The notes below the pieces were generated by a model. The model did not search any database and was not told the DNA's origin. It saw nothing but the letters and a program-made list of their open reading frames with translations. 64,000 bases of DNA from Ochotona curzoniae (Eukaryota; Chordata; Mammalia; Lagomorpha; Ochotonidae), in assembly GCF_017591425.1 (NCBI RefSeq), contig NW_024464918.1:5888001-5952000 (forward strand), given 5' to 3'. Positions within the stretch are counted from its first letter, which is position 1. Every line of letters begins with the position of its first letter. Below, piece by piece: positions 1-11,817 of the stretch. The position numbers were made by a program, and so were the translations under genes.

Positions 1-865
1 AACCTTCCTTTTTCTTTTCAAATACAAACATGCAGTGCCTTTTGGTCTCCTCTAACCATTGCTTTAGCCTCATTCCATGAAGGTTTGTATGTGTTTTCAT
101 TTTCATTTCATTCAAAAAATTTTCTAAATTCTCTTGTGATTTCTTCTTTGATCATGATTTATTTAGAAAACAGTTACTGAATTGTCAATTCTGTAATGCT
201 TTTCAACATATTTTTCTAAGTTTTGTTTCTACTTTAATTCTGTTTTGGCCGTAGGATTTTTTTTTATGTTATCTCAATCTTTTAAAAATTATTGAACTTT
301 GTTGTTCAGGCTATGACTCATTCCATGTTCCTGGTACACTTGAAAAAAACATGTGCCAGGCTGTTGTTGAGTGGACAGTTCTTTAAATGTCAGTCTGGTT
401 TTTCAGCTGTTAGTGTTTTCAAATATCTCTTATAGATCCTTTCTGTTCTTTCATATACTCATTGCAGCAATTTCTGAGATGGTGTTGTTATATGGACCTA
501 TAATTGTGCTTTTTAGCCTTGCCTTTAGTTCCACTTATATTCATCCCCATGTATTTTGAAACTCTATTGCTGGGTGAATACAAAATTAACTCTCCTTTGT
601 CATAATAAAATGTTCCTCTTCATTGAGGGAAATGGTTCTTATATTAATATCCACTTTGTCTAATGTTTATAGAGTTACTCTAGTTTACTTTGACTAGTGT
701 TTTGATGTTGCATTATCCTCATTTTACTTTTACCCTATTATATGTCATAATGTTTAAAGTGAATTTCATATAAATATCCTGTTTGGTTTTGATTTTCATA
801 AAAAAACTACTCTGATAAATGTGCACCTTTATAATAGATTGATTAGACCATTTATATTCAATGGA
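1..865 (-). repeat. L1 ORF2 fragment (endonuclease region), decayed
   Basis: The reverse strand resembles mammalian L1 ORF2 in the endonuclease region; for example, the blocks around 480-560 and 600-700 fit its DFNTPLS and PKTDILTN neighbourhoods. It is full of stops and indels and continues beyond the window edge. It is an old, dead non-LTR retrotransposon. Confidence 0.7.
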
Positions 866-1460
866 ATTTTTTTAGTGGACAGTATTCCATTATATAAATG
901 GATCAATTCTAGTTTTTTTAAAAGTCTGGTTGTCAGTTGTTAGATATATAGGTATTTTCTAATTTTTTGTTATTATGAACAATGACTGTTATGCATATCC
1001 ACATAGAGATTTTTTTTGCACGCATTTTTGTTTTTTTCTCTATCCTTAACAGTCATTTATGAGTGAAATTTCGGGGTCATATGATAAATGCCTATTCACT
1101 TTATCAAATTATGTGAAGAAACCAAACTTTTCCAATGTAGTCTTACCATTTTCATTCTTTATAGGCAATACATGGGGGTTCTAGAGGCTCCATATTTGCA
1201 TTAAAATTTGGTAATTTCAATCTTGCTAATTTTAGTCATTCTAATGGTTGTGTAGGGATATGCCACTATGATTTTAATTTCCATCATGACTAATAATTTT
1301 AAGCATTTTTCTAATGTGTTTATTTGATATTTGTGTATGTTTTTTTGATGAAATATAGCCTCATGTTCTTACTGATCTTTAAAATTGACCATAATATTTG
1401 TCTATATTTATAGGCATCATGTGATATTTTGATTTATGCTTATATATAAACATTGAGGAA
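866..1460 (-). repeat. L1 3'-end fragment, copy A
   Basis: Read on the reverse strand, this matches the ORF2-end and 3' UTR segment of old L1M-type elements, with recognisable blocks such as the stretch near 1050-1100 (GTCATATG in the position of the ATATGACCCAGCAATTCC block). It lies on the wrong side of the ORF2 fragment to be one continuous copy, so it is a separate insertion or a rearranged piece. Confidence 0.65.
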
Positions 1461-1559
1461 GTATCAGCTGAAAGCAATTTGTATTATTGCTATAATTCTT
1501 TGATGAGTACATTAAAAATATTCTCTTCTGTTTTGAGATATATTACGCCTTGTTTCCCC

Positions 1560-2130
1560 ATTATCGTCAATCAGAAATGCCATAAAACACTAGACTTACT
1601 CTTCCTACCAGCTCCAACATTCTATCCACTGACTAACTTCTCCTTATCCTTCTCCACTCCATGCTCTGGTAACCAGTATTCTATCTTAACATCTATAATA
1701 TCAACTTGGAAAGGTTCTAATTATGAGTGAGATTCTGGGTGCTTGCCTTTCTGTGCCTGACTTCTTTAACAAAATATCCTGCAATTCCATCAATTCTGAG
1801 TGAATGATAGAATTTTCTCCTTGTTAGGGACTGTATAGCATTCCACCATGTATGGACATCTTATTTTTTATACAGTCACTTGTTGATAGACACACAGGTT
1901 TTTTCTTTATCTTGGCTATTGTGACTACTGCTGTAATAAACACAGGGGTACCGATGTCTCCTCAATACATTAATTTCGATTTCTCTAGGTATATGCAGTC
2001 ATGGGATTGAAGGATCATATGGTAGTTCTATTTTCACTTTCATGAAGAGCTTCCACACTGGCAGACTTTTAAATTTGACCACTTTTTCTTTTAAAAGTTG
2101 AATAAATCCTGGGCATAAGATTTTTTGCTG
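1560..2130 (-). repeat. L1 3' UTR fragment, copy B
   Basis: A second antisense L1 3'-end segment repeats the theme of copy A (GGGACTGTATAGCATTCCA near 1826 and GGATCATATGGTAG near 2010), so two L1 3' ends sit in tandem in the same orientation. It is heavily decayed. Confidence 0.6.
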
Positions 2131-2659
2131 TAGCTCATAAACTGTTAATCCTAACCTATGTCATTTCATTTCGCATATTGCATTTGATAGCTCTAGATGT
2201 CTCCTTTGGTTATTTTTCTGTCAACAATATGCAAATAGCATGACACCTACTTTCTTATAAATTTCTCAGTACGTACCAGATTACTCTTAACTGTGCAGAA
2301 GTCTGCAACTTTTCATCTAGCATGACTAAAACTCTGTACGCATTCAATAGCAGCTTCTCGTTTCTCCTACATGTTATCCCTGGAAATCGTTTTGCTACCT
2401 TCTGCTTCTGTAAGTGTGACCAGTTAGGCTCCTCAGATAACCTTCTGTATTTCCCTTCGTGTAATGTCCTTTAAGAGTCAGTCATGTTTTATCAAGTGAC
2501 AGGACACACTAGGTTCTTTAGTATATATTAATTTTTAACTTCCTAAACATACGAAGTATATGTTTCATAGCTCTTCATGTGCTCATGTCTTAATTCTATG
2601 ATTTTTACCATGTCTTTTATAAATCACATTTTCAGGATACTTGTAATTATAATTTTTAA

Positions 2660-2938
2660 ATGTTGTTTATTTCTTTGGATGCAGAGAGAGACAAATGGAG
2701 AAAGTTCTCATCTGCTTGTCTACTCCCCAGATGTCTGCAAGGATGTTACTGTGCCAGGCTGAGACAGAGTCGGGAACTCAATCCAGGGCTCCCACGTGAG
2801 TAGGAAAATCAGTTGCATGAACTATCACATGCTTCATCTCAGGGTGCACATTAGCAGGAAGCTGGAGTCAGAACTGGAGCAAGACTCAGACCCAGGTGCT
2901 CAGATAAAGAATGTGGGTGTCCCATGTGGAGTCTTCTC
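2660..2938 (-). repeat. CSINE, old copy
   Basis: A reversed lagomorph SINE: a TTTATTT tail side, a GAGAGAGACA tract, then the body with CTCCCACGTGAGTAGG and GCAGGAAGCTGGAGTCAG. It is diverged, and the next SINE adjoins it head to tail. Confidence 0.7.
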
Positions 2939-2941
2939 TTT

Positions 2942-2967
2942 TAAAGACTGATTTATTTGGAAGGGAA

Positions 2968-3002
<35 letters not shown>

Positions 3003-3235
3003 TTCCACTCATGGTTCACTTCACAAATGACCACAGTGGTTGAGGCTGGGCAAGGCCAAACTCAGGGGCCCTATAAGTATACAGGGGCCCAAGAACATGG
3101 GCTATCCTCCACTGTTTTCCAAGGTGCCAGCTGGGCAGCCAAGCCTCCAACCGGCACTCCTGTGGGATGCCTGCATTGCAGGGCATGGTTCCTGAGTGCA
3201 ATCTTAACTGCTGGACTAAGTGCTGACCCTGTTGT
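2942..3235 (-). repeat. CSINE with (GA)n tract
   Basis: A reversed SINE whose tail contains a 45-base GA-rich run (2960-3003), then TGGTTCACTTCACAAATGAC and the head complement at about 3205-3235. It abuts the older copy at 2660-2938. Confidence 0.75.
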
Positions 3236-3318
3236 TAACTTCTGATTAAATGGAAATTGTTGTAAAGTTTAAGTTATTAAATGATATTGTGCTTCTTTCT
3301 CTACAAAAAAAGTGTCTT

Positions 3319-3608
3319 GTAAATTTTCTTTTCTCTAATGAGAGAGGGAGAGAGTGCTCTCAGCCCATGACCCATTCTCTCAAATGCTTGGAAAGCTTTA
3401 GACTGTCCCAGTTAGAGCTAGGAGGGTGAGAACTGAATCCAGATCTCCCGTTTGGGCAGCAGAGATCTGGCTGATGGGGCATCATCGCTGCCTTGTAGGG
3501 TTTTGCATCAGCAGGAAGATAGAGTCAGGAGTCAGACCAAGCATCAAACCCAGATGCTCTGATCAGATACGTGTGACTTAACTGCTCTCCTAATAACTAG
3601 GTCAGATG
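3319..3608 (-). repeat. CSINE, old copy
   Basis: The reversed body is recognisable from GAGAGAGGGAGAGAG, CAGATCTCCCGTTTGGG and ATCAAACCCAGATGCTCTGAT. Many substitutions place it among the older subfamily members. Confidence 0.65.
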
Positions 3609-3637
3609 TATACCATCCTGACTTCTAGTAACTTTTA

Positions 3638-3935
3638 AAATTATATGTATGTTTCATTTATTTTGAGAGGGAATGAGAGAACGAGCAAAACAGAGGTTGA
3701 GAGTGCTCTTCTCTACTGATTCACTCCCCAAAGGCTTGTACTGTCCAAAACTGGGCTAGACCAAAGCAAGGAACCAGGAAGTCAACCCAGGTCTGCCCAG
3801 CAGATGACAAGGAAACTGGGTACTTGAGCCATCACTGGATCTGGAATTAGGAGCTGGAAATCGAACCTGGGATTTATGGTGTAGGATGTGGACATTCCAA
3901 TGTGCATCTTAATCACTAGACTAAACATCCTCCCC
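3638..3935 (-). repeat. CSINE, old copy
   Basis: Reversed copy: TTCATTTATTTTGAGAGGG, GATTCACTCCCCAAA and the head-side CACTAGACTAAACATCC. With its three neighbours it makes a run of four antisense SINEs in 1.3 kb. Confidence 0.7.
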
Positions 3936-4699
3936 GAGGTAACCAGGTTTTGCTGAGTCTTTGTGTTAAGTCTTACATGTAATTAATTATATATCCTTCA
4001 AGAGTGATTTGTAGGCATTTTAATGCATGGGAGAAAGGTGTTTTAAGTTAAACTGCAGCAATACTCTCCTGAGGTTTCTGACCCACGCCGTGGGGGCTTT
4101 TTTACTGAAGTTGGTCACAACATTTTCTATCCCTAGCCACCTGTGAATTCTGGAAATTATTTAACCTATTGATGTTTAGTGATTCCCCAATCTCATATAG
4201 TTTTCTCTCACAAATACACACTTATATGTATGACTCAGTAATGTGTACATGTATGAAACACTCAAGGGAATTTTGCTATAGATTTCTGAATCTGCCAGAA
4301 AGCTCCCACCTCTCTAGTACAGTCTTAGAATTCTAGCCACATTTGCCTCTCCCATCTCTGTCTGCTCAGCTGAGGAAGAATACTGTATTCTCCTCCCCGC
4401 ACTGCACCTAACGATGATCGCTGGGCAGGCACCTGGAGTCATGGCACGGCTCACTTCATTTGTTTGTCATGTCAGAAAGCGCAGTTACGCACCTGCCATT
4501 TTCCAATGTTTGGAAACCTCTTTTTTTAAATATATACTTTATCCATGTTTTCTGGGGTGGGAGAATAAATCCAGTTCCCCATGATTCACTCCCAGGTAGA
4601 AGTGTAAGTTTCCACTGGAAGTTTTGTATAAGAATAACAGGATCACATGTATGTTTTAACATTACAGAACTCCTGGGTTAAAAGTTGTATAAAAGGTAG
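3936..4699. other. Non-repetitive intergenic block
   Basis: Mixed-composition DNA between two SINEs. The longest open frames are about 70 codons, overlap one another on both strands and have no start context or family resemblance. Nothing else recognised. Confidence 0.5.
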
Positions 4700-4893
4700 A
4701 GACTGCAGCTCAGCATGGTAGTCTAGTGGCCAAAGTACTTGCTTTGCATGCACCAGGATCCCATATGGTGACAGTTCATGTCTCGGCTCTACCACTTCCC
4801 AACCAACTCCCTACCTGTGGCCTGGGAGAGCAGTGGAGGTTGGCCCAAAGCCTTGCCACCCTCTGACTTTCCAATAAAAATAAATAAATCTTA
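4700..4893 (+). repeat. Pika-type CSINE with internal deletion
   Basis: The head (CAGCATGGTAGTCTAGTGGC) and tail (CTGACTTTCCAATAAAAATA) are intact, but about 100 bases are missing: the text jumps from GCCCAAAGCCTTG directly to the tail, skipping the GTGGGAGACC region. Confidence 0.85.
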
Positions 4894-4899
4894 GAAAAG

Positions 4900-6600
4900 G
4901 TAGAGAATGGTGATGATGAGATGTTAGGAGTCAATTTCTCTAAGTCTAGGCTAGGAATGAGGGTTACTTTTACTAACCACAGACACAGAAGGAAACAGTT
5001 CCATGCTTGAGTTCAAGATAAACAGAATATGCTTATTGTTTTGCTGCTGAGAAAGAAATGGAGAAATGAAGGATGACACTAAGATTTTTGGCCTAGGTGA
5101 CTGAAGGGATAGGAGGTTGCTGAAGAGACAGCTAAGAGTTAGGGATGATTGTGGAAAGGTGAGTTCAACAGTTAGTTCCCTCAATGAGTTTAATAAATTA
5201 CATTTCATTTCCCAATGGGCTGACAATCTAGTTGTAGCAGGAAGGTGATGTGTAAGGAGCTAATTATATCAGTGTTAGGAATGCAATAATAGAGATAAAT
5301 GTGGCCACAGATCAAGCGCAGAAGACTCTAATGTACTAGGAAGTCAGCAGGGAAGGTGTGAAATGTTCCCCATAGATGCTGATTCCTGTACTGCGGGATG
5401 GAGTCTCTCCAGAGGAAAGAGGCAAACAAGGGAGTTGCAGAAAGAGAGAAGATCGTGGGGAGCTGTGGCAAAACCTCAGCATCTGCAGAACTCTCCTTAC
5501 TTCACCTCATGTGGGAATAGGGTTATCACAGAGATGAGATACGAACTAAAGGCAGGGATGGGGATAATTGCTGCAGATGCTTCTTTACGACACACGTTTT
5601 AGACTTTTCTGTGAGTAATGGATGCCCTGGAAGGCTCTAGAATGTGACAAGAATTGGCCAGGAATCCAGTTATAAAGGCCTGAATGAGAGGCTGGTGGGT
5701 CCTAAACAAAGACAGAACAGCACTTAGTATAGGCCCTTACAAAGTTTACAGTAAGGAATTAGGATGTCTTGTTGAGCTCATGCATGAATAAAGTTATGAG
5801 GAAAAAGGATAGGCGTTGGAGGTGACATTTAGGTTGCTGGCCTGGTCATCTCAATAGGCGACACAGCCATTAGTGGAATTTGAGAAAATGGAAATGTGTA
5901 AATATCTTCCAGAAATGCACATGTGCTCCTTAAATAGGGTAGTGGTTCCAAGGGTTGGGCTAGAGGTTAACTTTCTACCCTAATGGCTTTCATCAACTCT
6001 CCCCTTTATCCTCAGCCACATCAAAAACTTGAACGCTAAAGCAAAATATGCCGCTGCCTATGCAGGGTATCATTAATACTAATCCTCTAACTAGATGGTC
6101 TATTATCAGCATCCCCGCATATAAATAGGCTTGGAACAATTATAGACTCTATGTCAAGTCACATTACTGCAAACGCTAGGTTTCTCTTCATCCACACGAA
6201 ATAAAATGGGAGAGTTGTCCGTCACTGTAGTACTTTGCCTGTGGTATGGGTAAGCAGACATTGTAGGAGGAGTAATTCCAACCTTCCAGAACAAATGTCC
6301 TTCGCTTTTCAGGAGGTATCACAATACACACATTCTTAATGTTTCTCTGCCTTTTCAAATACTTTGTCTCTCTCAATAGTGACTTATTCCAACCCATCCC
6401 ATTCCTTATTTTATCATATATCTTCATTCTTGCTCTTTGAATCTTGTTCTCATTAAAAACAATTACTTGTGACCCTTTGTGCCCTAATCAATTATGTAAA
6501 TATTGTCAAAACAATTTCAAAGAAAAAGCAATATGTCCATTTGCAACTAAATATTCCTATATATTTTCTCCAAATAAAATATGTTTTATTACATTGAAAA
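4900..6600. other. Intergenic block, mostly unrecognised
   Basis: Two stretches (about 5060-5110 and 5815-5850) share a phrase of the form ACATTTAGGTTGCTGGCC / ACACTAAGATTTTTGGCC, suggesting remnants of one ancient repeat family that I cannot name. The rest shows no gene or repeat signal. Confidence 0.35.
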
Positions 6601-6609
6601 TTTAAAAAA

Positions 6610-6890
6610 CGAGAACATTATTTGTTAATCTGAGAGACAGAGAGATAAAAAGTCTCCCCTCTGCTGATCCATCCCCAAATGCCTGCAATGGCTGCGACAG
6701 GGTCAGGAGTGTAATCCAGGTCTCCCACATGGGTGCCAGAAGCTGAACCCCTGGAGCTGTCATCACTGCTTCTTAGGGCCTGCAGCAGGAAGCTAGATTC
6801 AGGAACCAGAGTTGGAAACTGAGCTTAGGCACTCCGATGATGGCTTAGGCAGGCAGGTCTACTTCATTGCCTGGCCAAAAACCTTGTCCT
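6610..6890 (-). repeat. CSINE, old copy
   Basis: Reversed: GAGAGACAGAGAGATAAAAA, CTGATCCATCCCCAAATGCC, CTCCCACATGGGTGCC and the head-side TTGCCTGGCCA. Confidence 0.7.
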
Positions 6891-6939
6891 GTCTACTTTT
6901 TTGAAACTTTGCCAGACCCACTTTGTCATGATCGCATTA

Positions 6940-7113
6940 CCCTACCCTCTCCAACATTTGATAATGTGTAATGATGTATTAATTTCCTTGTTTCCTATAC
7001 ACAAGAGGCTCTGAGGATAGCAATCATGCTGACTTTGTGTTTGCCATTGCACTTACAGCATTATTTGAACCCTAAAAGCACTCAGTAAATACCACGTTGA
7101 ATAAATGAATGAG
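6940..7113 (+). repeat. L2 3'-end remnant
   Basis: It ends in the characteristic GCACTCAGTAAATACC plus GAATAAATGAATGAG terminus of ancient L2 elements, preceded by a diverged GAGGCTCTGAGGATAGCAAT block. Confidence 0.6.
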
Positions 7114-7114
7114 A

Positions 7115-8640
7115 AGTAAGTAAAGGGAAGATAATGAGGGTAACCATTTAAAAGCATTTTAACAATTAAGCAATAGCAGGAGATATTATTTTGGCATAGG
7201 GGAATTTCCTGTTGTTTCTGAAATCATAACACACAGGTAGCAACTCTGCTTACGATTGGTCCTGTGTGGTTTGAGGTAATGCAATTGCCAAGATCGCATC
7301 TGTGTTGCAGCCTGGGTAAGCATGCCGAGGGCATAATAAACAACCTCAAAATCTCACTGGGAGGTTTAGTTTTTTTCTTGGGTTACACACTGGTCACTGC
7401 CTTCTACATGGTGATTCAGGGATTTCAGAGCATTTCTGTGTCCACAACATATTCTTATGACATCCTAAGATCCTTAACTGGTTCAGTCAACAGGCAAAAG
7501 AGGCCTTGGCTGATTACATGGAAGGTTTCCAAAGTCCAAGTGTGGAAGTCCTATATGCATCACTGCTGAACATGCTCCATTGGTCAGAAGGAGGCACCTG
7601 GCCCCAGGATAACTGCAAGGGTCGCTGGGAAATGTAGTCTTCCTCTGCGCTTGGAAAAACAATTTAGATCTGTGAACATCATGTCAACCTCACTGACAAT
7701 AGATGTCCTTTGGTTGTCGTGACGATCCGATTTCATGGATGCAAACTCTTAGCACAGTGTCTGTCGGGTTTAAGGACATTGGCAGTTGCAGGTAAGCTGC
7801 AAGAGGAGGTTCTCTGGCTTTGCATGGATGGCTGCTTGCTACACAAGTCTGGTGTTGCAAAGCTTCTGCCAAGCCCAACAGCTGGCTGGAGAGTGTCATG
7901 AGCCGCAGTGCCCACAGAGGCCAGCCAAGGATGCAGATGTCACCACTACGGCTGTGCAGCACATCTTCATGCTTTGTTTAATTTAGTTCCCTGGGTGGGA
8001 CAAATTTTATGAGCAGGTGCTCTGGTTAATTAGGTGATTAATACTTCTCAAACTGGAGAGCCATTTCCCTAGTGACAGTTCTCACATTGCTCAAATGTGA
8101 GGCAAATCTTCACTGCCCAGCTTGGAGAGGCCTGTGACAGCCCTCAATCTGTCTGCCAAGCCTCCCAGACCACCATAGTGGCCCTGAGGAGCAGGTGTTT
8201 GACCTCACACCTGGCTGAGGTAGTCCGGATGTTCCAGCATGGGCAGAACAGGAGTTCCCCAGATCACCTGGCCTCTTTGCCGACCAGGGCAGGGTCAATC
8301 TGCGGATACATTTCTGGTCCCCTTTGGAGATTCCAAGCTGTATGGCTGCAAGGTCAGAGCCACTGCCTCTGTACACAGCCCTTAAGTTTCTAAAGCAAGA
8401 TTGCCAAGTCACAGCCAAGAAAAATTAAGCATCAGAGTCCTTTCTGTCAGACTGGCATAGACCACTAGAAATGCACCCCCAAACTCTCCAAAATGCCCCA
8501 TTCCAAAATCCTTCCTCCACCCTATGCACTATCTTATTATTCTTTTTCTGCTGTTTTTTTTTTTTCTCACTACCAAGACCTTCTTGCTATCATTGATAGT
8601 ATGAAATCCAAGCAACTTTCAAGAGCCAGACGAGATTCCT
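7115..8640. other. Intergenic block with possible conserved non-coding DNA
   Basis: No repeat recognised. Overlapping open frames of up to 102 codons exist on both strands in 7264-8418, but none resembles a known protein and they shadow one another. A homeodomain-like pair of sites (TTAATTAG and GATTAAT) lies at about 8026-8042. Confidence 0.35.
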
Positions 8641-8649
8641 TAGCTCTTG

Positions 8650-8850
8650 GCTTGAAATTATTTCTCCGTCTCTATAATTTTTTGTAGCACTTACTATCTG
8701 ACTAACATCAATCAGCACTTAATTATATACCATATCTTTTCTTTCATGTATCTTAATTTGATTTTCCCTATTGGATTTTTTGGCGGTAGAAGCTGTATCT
8801 TCTCTTGGACAGATTTCTAGTTCTCAATAAATGCTTCTTGATTGCTAAAT
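8650..8850 (+). repeat. L2 3'-end remnant
   Basis: The block ends with CTCAATAAATGCTTCTTGATTG, the L2 3' signature, after a GCTGTATCTTCTCTTGGACAG segment corresponding to the region just upstream of that terminus. Confidence 0.6.
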
Positions 8851-8899
8851 TCGGCTAGATGCCACTTAGGTCTCTGGAAAATAGACTGAATGCATTTTC

Positions 8900-9158
8900 T
8901 TTCTTTTTAAAAACTATTTGAGATGGAGGGAGGGAAGGAGGGGTTGGGAAACACTGTGCACTCCAATCAGCTGGTTCACTGCCCTTATGCCTGCAATGGG
9001 CTCAGTCACACTGAAGCTAGGAACGGGGACTCCCTTGAGATCTCCCACTTGGGATGATCAGCAGGAAGCTGGATTCAGGAGGGAAGCTGGGCTTCAAACC
9101 CAGATATCTTGATTGAAAAGCAGGTTCCTTAACTGGAATCAACTGCTAGGGACAAACA
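8900..9158 (-). repeat. CSINE, old copy
   Basis: Reversed: GAGATGGAGGGAGGG, TGGTTCACTGCCCTTATGCC, ATCTCCCACTTGGGA and the head-side AACTGCTAGGGACAA. Confidence 0.65.
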
Positions 9159-9737
9159 TCTGTCCCTGAACTAATTTTCTTACACATTCTTGAGCCATAC
9201 AGCTGACAACATGGCCAGTGGCTCCTGTTCCTCCGGCGTTCTTCCAGTTTTACAACCCCAAAGGGACTGAATCTTTTTGTCCAGTTCCAGCTGGAAAAAC
9301 TTCTAGGGATGGTCTCTGACCGGCTCATTCCAGTCATGTGCCAAACTCTATAAAATCAGTCTGGATGGAAACTCAACATAAGAGCAAGTGAGCATTGACC
9401 CACAGTCACATGCTCAGTGCAAAGGCTATTGCACTCCAGTTGCCATCACAGGTGCTGTCTGGATTTTGGAAGGCTTTATAACATTATGTGCCATTCTGGG
9501 ACAGGTTTTTTTTTAGTTATATATTCATTCATTTATTATTTATCCTTGGCAAACTTCAATAGACTAACAGGCAATACCCTTTATTGTTTTTTTCCCCTCT
9601 CAGGAGAGCAAGAATCATTTGCATTGAAACAACACTGATCTTCCAGCTCCAATTAATAGTAATGTTCCCTTAACGATGTTATCCAGAAATTCACGTATGT
9701 GGGTTGTTTTCTTGAGAAAATTTAATAGGTAACACCA

Positions 9738-10080
9738 TTATTTTTAAATTAAATTTATTTGAGTGACAGGAAGGAAAAGGAGAGGGGAGAGATAGAGGAG
9801 GGAGAAGGAGAGAGAGAGAGAAAGACAGAGAGAAAGAGAGAGAGAGATGAGAATGAGTGTTGCTTCCCTGGCTCACTCCCCAAAACCTCCAACAGGTATA
9901 GCCGAGATCGGGTCAACCTGAAGCCAGTAGCCCAGGAACTCTAATTGGGTCTTTCAAGGGGTGACAAGGACCTAATTTCTTCAGCCATAACTTCTACCTG
10001 TCTTTCAGGAAGTGCTTTAGTAGGAGGCTGGATGGGAAGGAACTCAGTCGCAGACACTGTGATGTGGGCATGCCAGGGGG
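9738..10080 (-). repeat. CSINE with long purine tract
   Basis: The reversed tail is expanded into an AG-rich tract of about 80 bases (9770-9848), then TGGCTCACTCCCCAAAACC. Beyond about 9950 the match weakens, and the head is recognisable only near GATGTGGGCATGCC. Confidence 0.6.
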
Positions 10081-10084
10081 AGGA

Positions 10085-11028
10085 CAGACTCGACATCACG
10101 TTGGAGTTTGCATCCTCTCTCTTTCCTCCCTGTTCACCCACCCCTCTGTGATCTGCCTGGGTGGCTCTGGGAGGTAGTACATTAATTTCTCAGGCAGGAA
10201 TTTCATAGTACAACTCAAAAGAGAAATGGATGATGGTGTAATAAAAAACTAACACAGAAATGTCAGGGTGGGTAAAGAAAACCTTGCTACTCCACCCCTC
10301 TAGGAGGTAGGGGGCTAGGAGAGGAGACCCAGGGCTAGCGTGCAGGACTTTTGGACATGAATTATGACCTGTAGTAGGAAGAGGAAGGTAGTCCCTTCCA
10401 AAGAGAATTTCTTGTAGTTCTCTGAGGGGGGATCCCAAATGGTGACCCAAGGGAGTGCAGGTGGGACCATTTGCAGCGTTCATTTCTGGAGTAACACAAC
10501 GGCCTCTAACAGCACCACACAGAAGATATGGAGATGTGCAGCATCCAGGGTGGTTCTCAATGGTGTAGAAGTAAAGATATCAGAACATGGAGGGTGATGT
10601 GTATAGTTCGCAAGAATGTAATTTCCTCCTCCAAAAGATTATGAGATACATCAATCAAAACAGTGACAGAAGATTGTCAAATAAGCTAACTGATTGGGAA
10701 CATCATTTGTTCATTCATTTAATTGCCAATCACCAAAGTTTTGTTTTTTTTTTTTTAGCACTTCAGGTACCAAGCATGCAAAAGCAGATTATGCATTTCT
10801 GGATGCCTGAAAAAGTTTTTTTTTTCTTTTTTTTAAATAACAAAATGGTGGGAGGGGGGAATGGGTTACATAGAGTTATTGTCCTTAAACATCTAACCGT
10901 CTGGACCAGCAACGTTTTCTGGAGGAATGGACAGCCAAGCTGATTCTAGACCAGCAGGGCAGGAAGGGGTATTGGCTGGATCTGGGAGATTCACAGGAGA
11001 TGATGAGGCTAAGGCAGAAATATCCCGA
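10085..11028. other. Unrecognised intergenic block
   Basis: No family recognised. A T-rich spot (10742-10757) and a second (10816-10833) lie within a 118-codon frame that is low-complexity and not credible as a gene. The last 100 bases (10925-11028) may belong to the adjoining LTR. Confidence 0.3.
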
Positions 11029-11670
11029 TGTTGCAGGATTTTTGACTCCGAGTATGGCAGCAAGCTCAAATTCTTGTCTCGCAGGAAAGAAGAATTTTCA
11101 TGCGGACACAGTTTAGTTTTAAAGCAAGATTTATTAGAAAGGCTGAGAAGAGAAGACTCCCGTCCTAGCGACAGGAGGGGGTTTTGAGATAGAAAAGACC
11201 CTTACCCCCTGCCATAATGGCAGGAGGAAAAGTAAAAAGACCCTAGTCCTCCATAGTGGCAGGAGGACAAGAAGCCAAACCCTGTGCCATAGTGGCAGGA
11301 AGAAAAGAAGAACCCCCAATCAATGGTGGGGAAATGCACCTTTTAAAGGTTTCCCTCAAAGATGTTTCTCCATGAACAAAGAAAATTCCTGGTTTCCATG
11401 CTACCTGGCCTTGGCACAAAAGGCCACAGAGGTGCCAGACATAGGACATTCCAGGCCTTGGGCAGATGTGTATTACTTCTTCCTGCTCTCCTTTCAATGA
11501 TAAAGAGATCAGCCTGAGGCCCTCCCACGATGGCCAGAGGTGATGGCCAATACTTCAGGTGGGGAATTGATATGCTAATAGAACCCCTGTCCCTTGGAAG
11601 AAACGTGCCCAGGTGAATCCAAGACATGGTGGGGAAATTCTCTTTTTACTCGGGGACCCAGAATACCCTA
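11029..11670 (-). mobile_element. Solo LTR of an endogenous retrovirus-like element
   Basis: On the reverse strand this has LTR organisation: a TG-type start near 11660 (TGGGTCCCCGAG), a TTTAAAAGG promoter-like box (complement of about 11340-11348), an AATAAA polyadenylation signal (complement of 11130-11135), a downstream segment with GACAAGAATTTGAGC, and an ending CCTGCAACA at 11029. No internal gag, pol or env sequence is present, so it is a solo LTR. I cannot name the family, and target-site duplications are not clear. A tandem repeat sits inside it (11155-11320). Confidence 0.65.
11155..11320. repeat. Four ~42-bp tandem units inside the LTR
   Basis: Units begin near 11155, 11197, 11239 and 11280. 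Each has CCATA(A/G)TGGCAGGA(G/A)GA or a diverged form followed by an A-rich stretch; the first unit is the most diverged. On the LTR's own strand they lie between the promoter-like box and the polyadenylation signal, the R-like part. Confidence 0.75.
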
Positions 11671-11793
11671 ACTGCCTACTACCCACTCTAACTCCTCTCT
11701 CACCAAGTTCAGGCTTGCATTGTCAGATCTGCATTTTAGATCTGTGCTATGGCAAAGGGTAGCTTGGCCGAGCAAAAATGAAGAAGTAAGATT

Positions 11794-11817
11794 ACACACA
11801 CACACACATACACACTC
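11794..11817. repeat. (CA)n microsatellite
   Basis: About twelve CA dinucleotides with one T interruption. Confidence 0.9.

Noticed and set aside
9770..9848. GA-rich tract as a possible CRISPR or regulatory array
   Set aside because: It is the expanded tail of an antisense SINE with no spacer-repeat structure, in a mammalian genome.
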